A stretch of DNA of 64,000 bases, from contig VUYV01000189.1 of the NCBI GenBank assembly GCA_008711295.1, positions 605,876 through 669,875 on the forward strand, written 5' to 3'. Both the position numbers and the translations under genes were made by a program. Position 1 is the stretch's first letter; the number at the start of each line of letters is the position of its first letter. The notes under the pieces are model-generated. The model saw only the letters and a list, made by a program, of their open reading frames with translations. It was not told the DNA's origin and made no database searches. Below, piece by piece: positions 1 to 12,800 of the stretch. This DNA is from Anarhynchus alexandrinus (lineage: Eukaryota; Chordata; Aves; Charadriiformes; Charadriidae).

Positions 1-1689
1 ATCCGTTCCTGCAGTCTACTTTTCCTTTTCCTAAATATCATTTTATTCATTTCACACATATGCTTAAACATTTCTATAGGGAAGAACAGTCTCCTTAAGG
101 GTACATTTGGCCCTAGATACTTTAGCCAAGAGTTCAGGTGAGGGTATTTGGTAGTTTTAAAAGGACTTCTCACTGTTTCAGCTGGTTCTTATTATTTCTG
201 ACTATACTTGACAAAAAGTATTCCCTGAAGAGCTTTTCAAACTGGAGAGAAATGTTTTCCATCAGAGAGCGCTAACTGGATGAAATTGAACTGGTTTGAG
301 GGATCATGTTTATTTTGATATTTTTTCTGTGAAGCACTGCTGAACCATATTGGATGACTATTTTTCATTGTCAGTTTGACCGTCCCAGCATATAACTGGA
401 GGGAAAAAAAAAAAAAGGGATGTGTTTTCAACTTGTCGAAATAAAGCATATTGACAAAGTCCTTTATATATTCCTGGAAAAAAGTTGCTTGGAATTTTCA
501 TTTTTTTTAGAAAGTTTAGCCTATTCTTCCCCTTGGGGGGGAAAAAAATCAAAATAAGGAAATTTAGCGTCAAATGGGAATACTAAATTGTTACCTGTGT
601 GTTGGCTGAATTTATCCCACCAGGTTTTTCAGCATTTCATTGCAAGATGAGTCGAATCTGCTTCACTGAACTGTCCTAAATTTATTACGTGTAACCCGAT
701 TCTGGTCAGGTAATCTGGGCAGCTGATAACCTCAGGCTTTTCCATATAGACTCCTAAATGTATTGAAAGCCGCAATTTACAGTAGCGAGAACTTATCTGC
801 GAAAGGGTAAAATTTTTGATATTTCCATGTAGGTGTCACTCACAAGACACGTCAGAGAAATATTTCACTATTGATAGTGAGATTTTACGAAGGCTTACCT
901 GTAGGTAAAACATTATCTACTGGGGAAGTATGTCTAAAACATGACTGAATAGTTTGTTGTTGGTTTTTTTTTCTTAGAGTAATGCCGTTGTCAATAAGAT
1001 AAAAAATGCAAAGGAAACTAGCTTTTAGAGGAGGGTTGAATCTTGAAATACTAGACGTTAATGGGTTAATTTTTTTCTCCCAGTATACAGTGCTCATCTC
1101 CGTATAATTTAAATTTTTGTATTTTGGATTTTGTACTTTCTACTTTTTATGTACTTCAGTATGATACAGGGTTGGCACGATAGTCGTGTAAAGTCCGTCG
1201 CAGCAGAGGCTGTTTAGTATTCATCGGCATTGCCCAGTCTGCCACCGCAGCTCCTAACTGAAAATGAAAGCTAGAATTGTCCTCTATAATCAATTATGTT
1301 TCCAAGATTTATTTTTGGATGGGAGTCACACTGCGCAGGGAGCTGGAGGTAGAGGAGGCTGCAATATAATCTGACTTCAATCATCTTAAATAGGGAGCGA
1401 ACAAAGTTGTCAGTGTTTAATTCTCTTACAGGCAGCGGTCTGCTGGAATAACAGCGACGGTTCTTTTGCTAGAAGTACTACAGCAATGACACCCTTTTGA
1501 TTTTACATTTTTTTGCGTGCTACATTTCCGTAGTTGATGCTTGCTTACAGCTGGGACAGGGGCAGTAAGTACTCGTCTGCCCAGTAAGCTGTTAATGGAC
1601 TGACATTTGTTTTCATCTGGTGATGCAGACTGTGTATGAAGTGTATGAGCTTGCTGCATTAAGAAGGTAACGTCGTAAAACATTGCGGA
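1..1689. other. AT-rich non-coding stretch, no gene seen
   Basis: I see no coding exon, RNA gene or recognised repeat here. There are short homopolymer runs, including an A-rich run near 403-416 and T runs near 500 and 967. The open frames of about 70 codons are at chance level for AT-rich DNA. Confidence 0.6.
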
Positions 1690-1865
1690 GCGTGTCTCAA
1701 GAGGGCTGCACCGCTTGGGAATCGCGGGGCCGGGAGGGGTAGAGAGCACCGCGAGTGCCGGGACAGGGTCTCTTCCCGTGCGAAGTGTGAGGGCTGGGGG
1801 GGAGTCCTCACACCTCTGCACAGCTCGCGCCTGGGCAGGTGGGGCGGCGAGCAAAGAGAGGGCTA
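1690..1865. promoter_or_regulatory. Small CpG-rich patch
   Basis: This roughly 175-bp stretch is clearly richer in G+C than its flanks and holds about a dozen CpG dinucleotides by hand count, against very few in the surrounding AT-rich DNA. The minus strand has a 142-codon open frame (1426-1854) that begins inside it. That frame starts at TTG, not ATG, and its first third is Pro/Ala/Arg-rich as GC-rich DNA tends to give. The patch is too short for a standard CpG island. It may be a weak promoter, an enhancer or simply a fluctuation in composition. Confidence 0.3.
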
Positions 1866-2489
1866 CTCAGAAACACAGATTTTGGAAGAGGACAGAAGAA
1901 CTTGCGCTGCTTGCTTGCGCAAGGGGTGTCTTTTCCCTTGATTGAGTAGAAGGCGATTTCTAACCTGAAGTTTGCTAAATGAATGGAATTCTGCGAGGTA
2001 CATCCGAGAACCAGATCTGAAACTTCTGCTCTTGGCAGTGTTAGTCATAGATTTCAGTTGAGGAAGACCACATCTGAGGGTGTTTAAGCTAGCATTCTTA
2101 CTCACATCAAAACTCCTCTCATCTAAAAATTTGGGTTTTATTGACTCCCTAGGCCTAATTCTGGTTTTATTTGAACCTATGCCAATCATAACTAACTAAT
2201 GAAAGTCAGGTATTTCAAAATCCTCTCTGCGTTTATGGATATAACACTGAGTAGAAGCAGCACCATTGAGATCAATGAAAATATGAGTTTAACTATGGTG
2301 TGTTTGTTCCAGCCCTGTGACATCAAACGGAACATTTAAAGGAGATTTATTCTGAACCAGAAGGAATTGATGCGAGAGCCTAGAATTCTGGAATGCTTAA
2401 TGCCTTTGTGTTCTGCGGGCAGAAGCACGTGGCTTTGTTTCAGTATAATCTGATCTCGGTGTAATGACCCTCTTCACCTTGAATAGTGT
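1866..2489. other. Non-coding stretch, nothing recognised
   Basis: Ordinary AT-rich sequence between the CpG patch and the first CR1 copy. I see no gene or repeat. Confidence 0.6.
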
Positions 2490-2682
2490 AAGAGGGTGGT
2501 GAGGCACTGTCCCAGGTTGCCCAGAGAGGTTGTTGAGGCCCCATCCCTGGAGGTGTTCAAGGCCAGGCTGGAGGTGGCCTTGGGCAGCCTGGTCTGGTGG
2601 GAGGTGTCCCTGCCTATGGCAGGGGGGTTGGAACTCGATGGTCTTCAAGGTTCTTTCCAACCTAAACCAGTCTATGATTCTA
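2490..2682 (+). mobile_element. CR1 non-LTR retrotransposon, 5'-truncated 3' end fragment
   Basis: CR1 is the main LINE of bird and reptile genomes and moves by target-primed reverse transcription of its RNA. The piece begins in the last part of ORF2: one frame reads a version of the conserved reverse-transcriptase tail (the EVVEAPSLEVF-like motif near 2525-2560). It continues through the GC-rich 3' region, with CCTGGTCTGGTGGGAGGTGT at about 2589-2608, to the typical CR1 end: a TTGGAACTCGATGGTCTTCAAGG-type segment, then TTCCAACC, then TCTATGATTCTA at 2671-2682. Only about 190 bp of an element that is several kilobases when complete are left, so this is a dead-on-arrival copy. Identity as CR1 is nearly certain. 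The 5' boundary is accurate to about 10 bp. Confidence 0.95.
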
Positions 2683-5600
2683 AGAGGCCTTGGTATAAAC
2701 AAGAGTTACATCACATGTTGAAATCCACTTCGTTTTAAGCATCGTTGTCCGTTTGCTAACTATAAATATAAGCGTAGAGGACAAAAAAGGGAAGTGTGTA
2801 GTTAGTTTTGTGATAAATTGCTTTCAACGCATATCCATGATATCGGGGAAGTGAATTCCTAGATGAAGGGAGCCATGTGAAAGATGCCATGTGTAGTTTT
2901 ATTTCTCTGCTGAAATGGAAGATAAGCTCTTGATACAAAACTCCTCTAAATCAATTTGGACCTTTCCTTAAACTTGTGTTGGCACTGCATCGGGTCCTGG
3001 AAGCAGATGTACAGCATGGAGCTGGAAGCTATTCTAGTGGAAATAAATGATAATTAGTCAAACCACTTACAATACTGTGAATTATGTTGACACCAATAAT
3101 TGCTTTTCCAAAATTTAGTATGCTTCTAGTTTATGTCGCTATAAGTCTTCAGTGGGAAGAATGCTTTTTTTTTTTTCCTGAGACTATCCCATTCTGTATT
3201 CCAAACATCTTTATTTCTCACCACAAACGGTGAATTAAACTTCAGTGATTCAAATCAGATATATTTGCTAGTTATTGATGGATCATATTTTAGAATTTTG
3301 AATAGAAAACTATTTCATGACCAATATTATTTCTGATAAGTCTTTTGTGGTTTTTTTTAAGTAAGAAAGCCTTAGGTACTATCATCTATGCCACTTGCTA
3401 TCAGATACCCTCAGTAGCGATTATTTCTTATCAAATCAGGCAGGCATGGGAAACACGTTGCCCATAAAAAAAGCATCGCTGCCTAAATCCCTCTATTGCA
3501 TTTATCCTTTTCAATTTATATATAATTTAATGAAAAAGCTTTGCCTCAAGGGCTGTGACACTGCATTTTGGATGCAAAATACAAAGCAAACAACAAAAGA
3601 AAGAGTTGAGATGCTACTAGAACTTTCCATTAATGACTGAATCTGGTTCTAGTTAGCTTCTAGGGAGGTGCTCAACATCTTTTAAACTCAGCTTGGGGTT
3701 TTGTAAGGGCACTGGGTTCTAGAGCTCAGAAGGAGCTCCAAAATTAAAATTTATCAAGTTTTTCTCTACCAGAACATCTTTGCGCAAACTTGTGCTCATC
3801 TCGCGTGTGAATACTCGGACTGATTTCGGTGCGTTTGCTTGCCATGAGCAGGTTCAGCACAGTGACCTTGGACGTACAATGCTTAGGAAACAAAGTGAAG
3901 AAAAAATGAGTGTGCCTCTGTAACACACTATTATTCTGACTTACTGAAACACTTAAGCATTTGTTTAATTGTCACCTTCTATAAACGCCGCTGAATTTTA
4001 GAGAAGAGAAATGCTGTATTAGTGGATATTTAGTAGAACAGAAAGCTCAAATTTCTTTTTCCCTGTGGACATCAGTCATGCCACTAAAGATGGCTTTCTC
4101 AGTAACTGTTTGGTTATAGTACATAAAAGAACAAATAATTAGTAGGCTGTCATGTAAAGAAACAGGACAAATGAGTGTTTAATGGCATACCGAATGTCCG
4201 AGTTCCCTTTTCAGGTTAAATATTTAAAATAATGGGGTAGCAACCTCTTTTACGTAGCACAGGAGCAATAGGGGTGTGGCTACTATGATAACAGGATTAA
4301 GACAAAAATTAAAATAGAACATATATAGAGAAGAGGCCAGGATGCAGAGCATCCTATTTGCTGCAGGTAATTAAATCTTTCAGAGAAACTTGAGTAATTC
4401 CTTAACTATGTAACTGTCGAGTGAAGAGAGAAACTGGCTGTGGTAAGATGAAGGACCAGAGTTGGAGACAACATAACTTTTTGTCCTGTAACATTATTAA
4501 AGCTGGATGGAGCTGTGTTATCAGTTTATTTTTTGAAGCATAATTTACATAACTAATTGGCTTCAGGTGGCTTTGATATGTTAATGACAGCTCTGAAGAA
4601 GACCCTGTAGAAATCAGGTAGTGGAACTGGATATGCTTAGGCAGAGCCCTGGTATTGGTTTTGGTGGAGAAAAAGCACACAAAGTGATTTCACTCTTGAG
4701 CAGACAGGAATATGCTTATGATGAGAAATAATTTATGAGCAAGGCAGTCTCGTCCTGCGTATTCTGTGCATAATATCTGTGTCTGGACAGTTTATGAGAA
4801 CATGTACCCCTTTTTGGACCCCTGTGTGAATGATTTATAATAGTTCTATACAATAGTGTAGAACTGGAAGTAAAATATGCTGCTGACTTTCTCCCAAGCT
4901 CTAGATATTATCATAGTATCAACAGCAGATATTCAACAACAGTTTTGTTCCCAATCACATTTAACAGAACTGTTCTGTCAGCTTCAGTTCACCGGAGAAG
5001 TTACTCCTCACGTCTTACTTTCAAAGTTGTTCAAGCTTATAATGACTTCTGTAAAATTATGTGTTACATTCCTTTTCTCTGTCTCTCTCGGAGTGGTGAC
5101 AACAGCTATCTAATAAACCTGAAAACACACAAAAAGGGCTCCAAGTGTTACTTCTGGGTCAGCACTACAATGATCACTATAGAGAAACTTGGCTTCTTTT
5201 CTTGCCAGTGTCAGGATAATTTGTGTTGAGAATCAGGGTGGTAATTTGTATTTCAAACAGGGCTGTCCGCGTCCAAGTCATAACCGTACAGATTAGTCTG
5301 TCTTGGAACATGCAAAACAATCTGTTCTGTAATCTCAAAAAATGCCCCATTTCGGGAGGAAATGCTTTTTAAGAAAATCCTCCAAACATATATGAAGCAG
5401 TTAATATTATGTAAACTTCAAATAATAGACAATTAAGCTTTACCTAAGCTTCAAATTGGGTAACTGCTACATTTACATGTGTTGTCTCTAAATGTCAACT
5501 TTGGTGTTCTATGGCAAAATTAAAAATACTGTTCCTGATTTGGAACAGTCAAATGACTCTGGGCTTTGGAGGAGAACCTGAGAGGATAGGCAGGAGATGA

Positions 5601-6160
5601 ATTTGCAGGAATTGGGGAGGGAGAGAAGCCCTGAGTACTTCTGATTCGGCTCTGACGTAAGCAGAGACCGAACCATAGGAGCTAGTGGGGAACACGTGTT
5701 CCTCAAGGCTGCCTGTGAGCAGCCGTGCTTTTGCTTAGGAAACTCGCTTTTTATGTGCAGTCCTATTTTTAAAATAAACAACCGAGCAAGAAATTTCCTT
5801 TTTTCTGTTATTGGTGAGTTGTCAGCTCCGACAGAATGATGTTTTCCATAAAACCTTGATTATGTTGTATTTGTTTTTCTTGGGTATGGCATGCAGAGCC
5901 AGGGAGGTCTTACTCCTTTGGGTAGCTCCGGTCACCAGAATTGCTCTGCCTTTGTACCTTTCACTGTCTTGTTCTTCTGTGCTGCCTTTGAGTATGCTTT
6001 TTTTCCTTGAGGCTGTGTTCTCCTCAGACATGTAATGCTGTTGTGTAACCCAGATCCAGAGATGTGAGGGTTTTTTCTTATTTGTATCGCTCAGTGTACT
6101 GCAGCTACTTTCTGCTCTTACTTGTTTGGGAAAATTCAAGAGCAGTGCTGTAGCAGTGCT
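2683..6160. other. Non-coding stretch between the two CR1 copies
   Basis: AT-rich sequence with scattered homopolymers (for example the T run near 3167). The open frames reach about 105 codons but have no recognisable domain. I see no RNA gene or further interspersed repeat. Confidence 0.6.
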
Positions 6161-6800
6161 TCATAGAATCATAGAATAATTTAGGTTGGAAAAGACCTTT
6201 CAGATCATCAGGTCCAGCCCTTAAACTAACACTGCCAAACCCACCACTAAACATGTCCCTACATGCCATGTCTACATGTCTTTTAAATACCTCCAGGGAT
6301 GGTGACTCAACCTCTTCTCTGAGCAGCCTGTGCCAATGCTTCACAAGCCTTTTGGTGAAGAATTTTTTCCTGAATATCCAATCTAAACCTCCCTTGGGGC
6401 AACTTGAGGCCATTTCCTTTTGCCATGTCACTTCTTACTTGGGAGAAGAGACCAACACCCACCAACGCTACTTTCAGGGAGCTGTAGGGGAGCGAGAAGG
6501 TCTCCCCTCAGCCTCCTCTTCTCCGGGCTGAACACCCCCAGGTCCCTCAGCCGCTCCTCATCAGACGTGTCCTCCAGACCCCTCACCAGCTTTGTAGCCC
6601 TTCTCTGGACACGCTCCAACACCTCAATGTCCTTCTTGTAGTAAGGGGCCCAAAACTGAATGCAGTACTTGAGGTGGGGCCTCACCAGTGCTGAGTGCGG
6701 GGGACAATCACTTCCCCAGTGCTGCTCACCACACTATTCCCGAGACAGCCCAGGATGCTGTTGGCCGCCTTGGGCACCTGGGCACGCTGCTGGTTCGGCA
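6161..6800 (-). mobile_element. CR1 non-LTR retrotransposon, 5'-truncated, minus strand
   Basis: Read on the plus strand the element starts with its reversed 3' end (TCATAGAATCATAGAATAAT, 6161-6180), then TTTAGGTTGGAAAAGACC, and runs back into ORF2, fading out after the ACCTGGGCACGCTGCTGG segment near 6776-6793. The minus strand shows the C-terminal part of the CR1 reverse-transcriptase protein: the RPHLKYC / QFWAP / [12 protein letters not shown] / EERLRDLG / EKRRLRGD motifs lie in one open frame at 6428-6685. The later WHRL / EVESPSLEVFK tail is in a different frame at about 6250-6390, so at least one frameshift separates them. The sequence around 6180-6310 belongs to a different CR1 subtype from the copy at 2490-2682. 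About 640 bp are left, with no complete domain, so the copy is inactive. Confidence 0.96.
6250..6685 (-). pseudogene. Remnant of CR1 ORF2 (endonuclease/reverse transcriptase) C-terminus
   Basis: The intact protein is the endonuclease and reverse transcriptase of the CR1 element. Only the region downstream of the polymerase palm is left; the YxDD catalytic motif lies upstream of the truncation and is absent. Residues equivalent to VRPHLKYC, the FWAP motif and the basic [10 protein letters not shown] helix are readable in 6428-6685. The WHRL and ESPSLEVFK motifs follow in another frame, which marks a frameshift near 6400. The frame at 6685 starts with GTG because it is an internal valine, not a start. 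It is a pseudogene carried inside the element. Confidence 0.9.
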
Positions 6801-9800
6801 TTGTGCTGGTTTAACTGGATGGCTGAACAGTTATTACAGTGCTATAGCAGAGCAGAAAGTAATCTGTTACCTTCTGACAGTGGTACATACCCAATTCTGA
6901 AAAAGTTGCAAGCTCCATGCAAAACCTGGATAGAAAACGTACCCACTAGAAGAGTTTCCTATCAAACTTAGGAAATGCGGGCTGCCAGGGAATGTGAGAG
7001 AAGATGGATCACTGCTGTTATATGTGGTATTGTAATAGCTCCTTTTGCAGTCTCAGTCAACTAACTGCACACCTGGAGTAACACCCCTGAAACCAGTAGA
7101 GTCTCTGTTTACCCAAGTTCCCACCCTGATGTAGCAAAGGCCATGCCACTTTTATTCTTTTTTGAAGATGTCACAGACTTTCTCATTATTCCTGTAATTA
7201 TCTATCTTCTGATTAACGCCTTAGCCGTTTTTATTTGCAGAAATCAACTGTATAATGAGCACAATACCAATAACTCAGATGCGTGTTTTGTCATCTTTTA
7301 TTTGTCACGTCCCTGCTGCTGCAGTAAGGAGAGGGTACAGTGCAATTTCCTTCTGTCATTTATAATTACACATAAGAGTCTTAAACTTTGCACTGTCAGC
7401 GTATAACGTTCTCCCAAATTCCAAAAAATGTTGGCTGATATCAGCTCAGAATTGGACAATTCGCTGCGAAATCCCTGTCAAGGTCCTTATGGCAAGCCGA
7501 CTGTTGGGACGCTTTCTCACATTGAAAAAGGACTCCCTTATTTTTTTTTTCCTCCTTAAAATCCAGCAACAGTTATTGGAGCAGTATTAAAAGAGATACT
7601 TCTGGAGCTGTATTTTATTTTGACCCTAACCTTCATTTGTAGTTGCATTAAATCTTCCTAGTTGAAGCAGTGTGTCTGTGTGTATATATATATATATAGT
7701 ACTTTAAAAAATTAAATAAAGTTGTCCCTGTGGGAGAGCAGTGTGACAGTTGACACAGCACGGGCTTTAAGAAGTGGCACTGAGATAAGTGCTGCCGTAG
7801 GTAATTTTTTTTCATGCCTCAGCCCGTATCCAATTCTAAATGCCAACAGAATAGATGCTTTCGACAATTTAATAAGTGCAATAAATTCTGATATTTACAA
7901 TGACGTTACTTGGTAGATAAACACAAAGCGTTTTCAGTACTTGCACTTCATCCTAAAAAATTTTGCTGAGTGAGAGGACGTGGTAAATGACTGTGACTCT
8001 TGGTCTGCTTTTTTTCTGATGACCCGGACCGTAAATGGCTCTAAAAGTTCTGTAGTGCTTTACCATGATTTTTGACGCTCCGGATGCACATGTGATTAAA
8101 TGTTTGTGTTCTGAACATACTTTCCTCTTTATAAACATTTACAAAAGATTGGATTTAAGTAAAATGAGCTTTTGATAACAATCGAGATTCAAACTGTTCT
8201 CCAGGGACCACGAGCTGATGTGAGAAACTGCTTGCTATCATTATTAAAGGTGTAGCTCACAGCACCTGCTGGATGCTCTGACTGATGTTCGGGAACCAGA
8301 AACCAGTGGGACGGACAGGCTACGCAGGATTGCGGAAATCCAGAGGTGCCTTGCATGAACATCTGCAGGGTGGATGTGAGGAAACCCAATGGGGTATTGA
8401 CCTGGTTCCAGTTAGCCGGGAAAGCGATTCGGGGCAGCCTCGGTGGACCTCGGGGAAAGCCAGCTGGTGCAGATGCTGAATACTTGCTGTGGTGTGGTGC
8501 TGGGTCTGAGCTAACAAGCCCCGTCAGCGTGACCGTGGGTAGGAGTTTATAGCTGTAACCTCTGCCCGTGCGGTGAACTTGGTGGAGTAGCCCTTGGGGT
8601 GGTCGTGAACTGTTGACGCTTCACGGTGTAGACCTTCCAAGTTACCTTTGCACCGCTCGGTGGGGGGCGGAGGTTGGTACTCTGCCTGCGCGTGAGTTCA
8701 TAGTTAAATTGGAGGAATGCATTCCTGCTGCTGTTCTAGCAAGCAAAGAGTGCAAAAAGATTTCCTTTCGATGATGATGGACTTGAAAGGAAAGCAAGCA
8801 GTGGATGTAAAGCACGTTAGTAGCTTCCTCAAAGATGTCCTCTAACACTCTTGACACATTTAATATATTGACAGATATTAAAGAATATACCTTCAGAAGA
8901 AATGAGTGCCTGGCTTAATTTCTGTGATGCCATTTTTTATCTACCCATCAGAAAGGGCATGCGTTGTAGGGACAGACTCAGAAATTCTGATTCTGAGATG
9001 ATGGCAAATTCCCAGCTTTTGATAAAGCTGTCAGTTGTCTGCTTCAGGTATCCAGAAATACTTTCAAGGGGCACGACATCAAAGATAATTTTATGCTTGC
9101 TCTTTGCCAAAGGCTCAGTATTCCGAAACCAACTGCAGAGTGCACGAACCCTGCAGAAAACTAGTGAATGCAGGTAGTAATTAAGCTGCTTATTTAAAAT
9201 AGTGTCCTGAAGGTGAGAAAGAAGTTTGGACTCCACTCACAGGAAGACGTGGGCAATACCAGATCCCAGAACAAACATCTGTCAAATGAAAGGGATACAG
9301 TTCGTTACTGAAATATGTCTTTTGTATTTTAAAATGATAGTATCTATTCTTTTTATTTGCAATTTTATGTATAATCCTCTACTGCTCACTGCCTGTGCAA
9401 TCCTGTGTAGGAAGCTGTCCATTTTTGTAGCCAACAGCAGTAGCTTCTTCCTAGTCATCAGAAATGTTTAAATAATAGAATGCTCTACACCAAATACACC
9501 TTTGTCGTGCTTTCATAAACTGGCTGGCTACTTAATGAGGAATATTACTAACACATTAGCATAAACTGTCTCTAACTTTGCAGTCCAAACCTATGGAAAG
9601 CCATTCTGGATTATCCCCACGGCTTTACCTCATCTGCTGTTCTCTCTTGAACTGCAGAATTATGCCAAACACTTCTCGGGAAGATGCAGGAAAATGTTTG
9701 GTGAAGTTAACATATTTCTGTTATTTCATCCGTAGAGAGACACTGAAAATCCATAAAGTAGGTGAAAAAGAAGGTCTGTGTGACACAACGGCCTCATGTG

Positions 9801-12800
9801 TTGGATACTCACACTGCATTCCAAATGGTGTATCCTGCATGGAATAACGCTGTGTTATGCAGGACTATAAACATTATAGCCTGCTTCTGTACGTTTATCA
9901 TTAGCCAGAATAAAGCATTTTGCTGCCCTTGGGTAAGGAGATCGCTCCTCCAGCACAGCCACCTGGCAGTGCGCTGCGCTTTAGAAACACCCTGGTGTTT
10001 TCAGCATAGGCACTGCAATGTCACCCTGGAACGAATCGCATTAAAAGAGAGAAACAAAAAGAAGAATTATGAGAGTGTGCATTGGCGATGGGATAATTAC
10101 GTTGCAGCATATCAAGTCAGTTAAAACCAAAAGTAATCTAGAAATTATTTCATTGTTGTCAGTCCTCTCCTAACTCACACCATGATGATGGAATGGAAGA
10201 GGGAAACGTCCGGAGATTTCTAGGTCTCAAACTGTGGCTGCACTTCCCTCGGTTTTCCTTCTGTCTTTTCAGAGATGTGGCCTATGAGGGAATGGAGTTT
10301 ATTTCCTGCTCTTACAATTTTTGGTTCACGTGGGAAGTCGTGTCTGTTTTAAATAATCTTTTCAGATTTGGGGTGTAGGGTTGACAGTTGTCCCATCTAA
10401 GCCACAACACATACAGATGATGATAATTGAGGCTTTGTTCATTTTATTGATCTCAGCTATCTGACATAAATACTGGAATTATTTAAGCAAATCCTTGTCT
10501 TATCAGCGTTTTGCTCAATGGCCCCTTTATCCTTCGTTGTGTTTCCCAGGTCATAACTTAGATTACAAAGACGGTGGCAAATTTGGTCAGAAAACGCTTC
10601 CTATGCTGCAGCAAGGGTGCCTGGAGGACTGTTCTTTGCAAAGATTTATTACAAAGTGCAAAAGAAGAGAATAGCGTAAGTCAAACAAGCAGGAGATGGT
10701 GTTAGAAAGCTGCAGCGCAGCACTTTGACAGGGAAGTACAGTTACAGGACGAAGGGGGAAAAGTCACGACAGAATCGGGGAGAAGTAAGGAACTGACGTT
10801 CATCCAGAAGCGTTAGTGGTGCACAGCGCTCCCCAGGAGTCACTGGCTTTCGGCAGAAGGAAATTTGCATTTTACAGAGAAGCTGATGTCATGCTAAAAT
10901 GAATTATTAATTTTGTTTGTCTTCCATTTCAGGGTTATATGGAAATAAGAGAATATTTAAAAGCATCTAGCAGCTGATAAATTTCAGCAGCTCTGTATGA
11001 TTGTATGGTTTGACTTTTTTTTTCCCCTTAAGAGAATTTCAGGTTACGTATAACTAATTACCATCTATAAATTGACGTAGTATAGCAAAATTCAAGCATG
11101 GGGGCCAGGTAGGAACTGTGGATTTATGAACCTTACTGTTACAGAGAAAATACTGCAGGTTCTTAGCATTGCTGTATTTATTTATCCTGAAAGGATCAGG
11201 CTCCCATCTATTCCTGAGGACAGTGGAGAAAGGTCTGCGCCCCCCTTCCAGCCACAGGTGAACGCCGAAGGCACTGCACCACAGATCACAAAGCTTCCCA
11301 TCCTCTTTCTGTTGCAGTGAATCCTTAATTCTTATCTGCAGAGTGAAATGACTGCAACGGGCAAAACGGGGAGTGCCCAGTCAGCCCAGAGTATAAATAA
11401 GCATAATTTTTGCATTGTTTTTCTGCAAACTGGATTGGATTATAATGAGCCATGAAATACGAATCCGAGTTTGCATTTTCCAAAGTTCGTGGTTATTCAC
11501 TTCGGAGAGCGCAGTAATGATCGCAAAGGCTTTTGTTCGTTTTAGGAATCTTCTGCAAAGCAAATGATATATTCTGGTGGCCTTTCGCGTGACAAGGTGG
11601 GCTGTAAGCAGAGAGGGGGGAATTCTGCCGCGCTGTTGTTGCGACGTTCCTACTCGGGTATTAGTTTAAAGGTCTTGTGATGGCTGGCATCTATTGCGGG
11701 AAGCAAAAGGAACAGGCAGCACAAAGCTGGATTAATACCCCTTATAGGAAATTTCAAGATAGCCATGAAATTTCTCTATTAATATAGATGCAAGCAGAAT
11801 CATAAGCATTCCAGATAATAGCAGCAAAAATGTGATTTTGCATCCCCAGCCATGCCTACAGTGCCGCTGCCTGCGGCACTGAACAAATTCTCTGCTTATT
11901 TCTCTTCCTGTGAAATGCGCCGTCCCACAGTTTGCAAACCTGCTCCAGGGGTACCCCACCTCTGCATAGACACACAGACTGAAATAGCTCGAGAACTGTA
12001 TAAAGAATTGCAGAATTTATTTGTTAGTATTACTGCTCCTTTCAAAGCAGGCTGAAATGTTGAAGGAGCTACTGCTGTCAACATAATTATCATGGTGAAC
12101 TGGGTACGTGATGGCCTTTACAGAAATGGACCCACTGAGTTTATAAAAGAAAATCATATGGCATATCTAGTTTGAAATATCCAAAGAGCCTATTTTTTGC
12201 TGAAAAAAGATTAAAAAAAAAAAAAGACCAACCACAAAAGAGTGTTTCTGGGAAGACTATTAGCTTGTCAAATCTGTTCTCTTCCTTTTCCCATGTCCTC
12301 TTAATCTCGGTGCCTTTTCTTCTGTATTCTTTTTAATTCCTTTTGAGTTCAGTGAATTTTGTTTGTGTAAAGATCATAGGATATGAGTCCGAGGCTACAT
12401 TTTGTTTGGTGTGAAACCTTTACAGAGAGAATGAAAAGCCCCACCAGCATGCATCTCAGCAGCTGAAACAAAAGCTATTCCTTTGTTGTCCCTTTTGCCA
12501 TGTGGATTTTCTTTGTAAAAATGTTTTGTGAGAAAATGTTGCTTTCCAAACCTTGACATATTAAAGCCTTTTTCTGCATTTTGTCCATCTCAGAAAAAAA
12601 AGAGCGTGCCTCTGCCTTAGCTTCTCTGGTTATGCTCTCTTGGCGTAGGGAGTCCTGGTTTCTAGTCCCTAGCCAGAAATATAATCATATAAATAATTAT
12701 ACCTTCAGCACTGGGAGGATGAAAGCTATAAAATATTCTTTGAGCAGGAACAAGGCTCGTGTTATTTGTCGCTAGTCCAAGTGAAAATATTTGCCAACCT

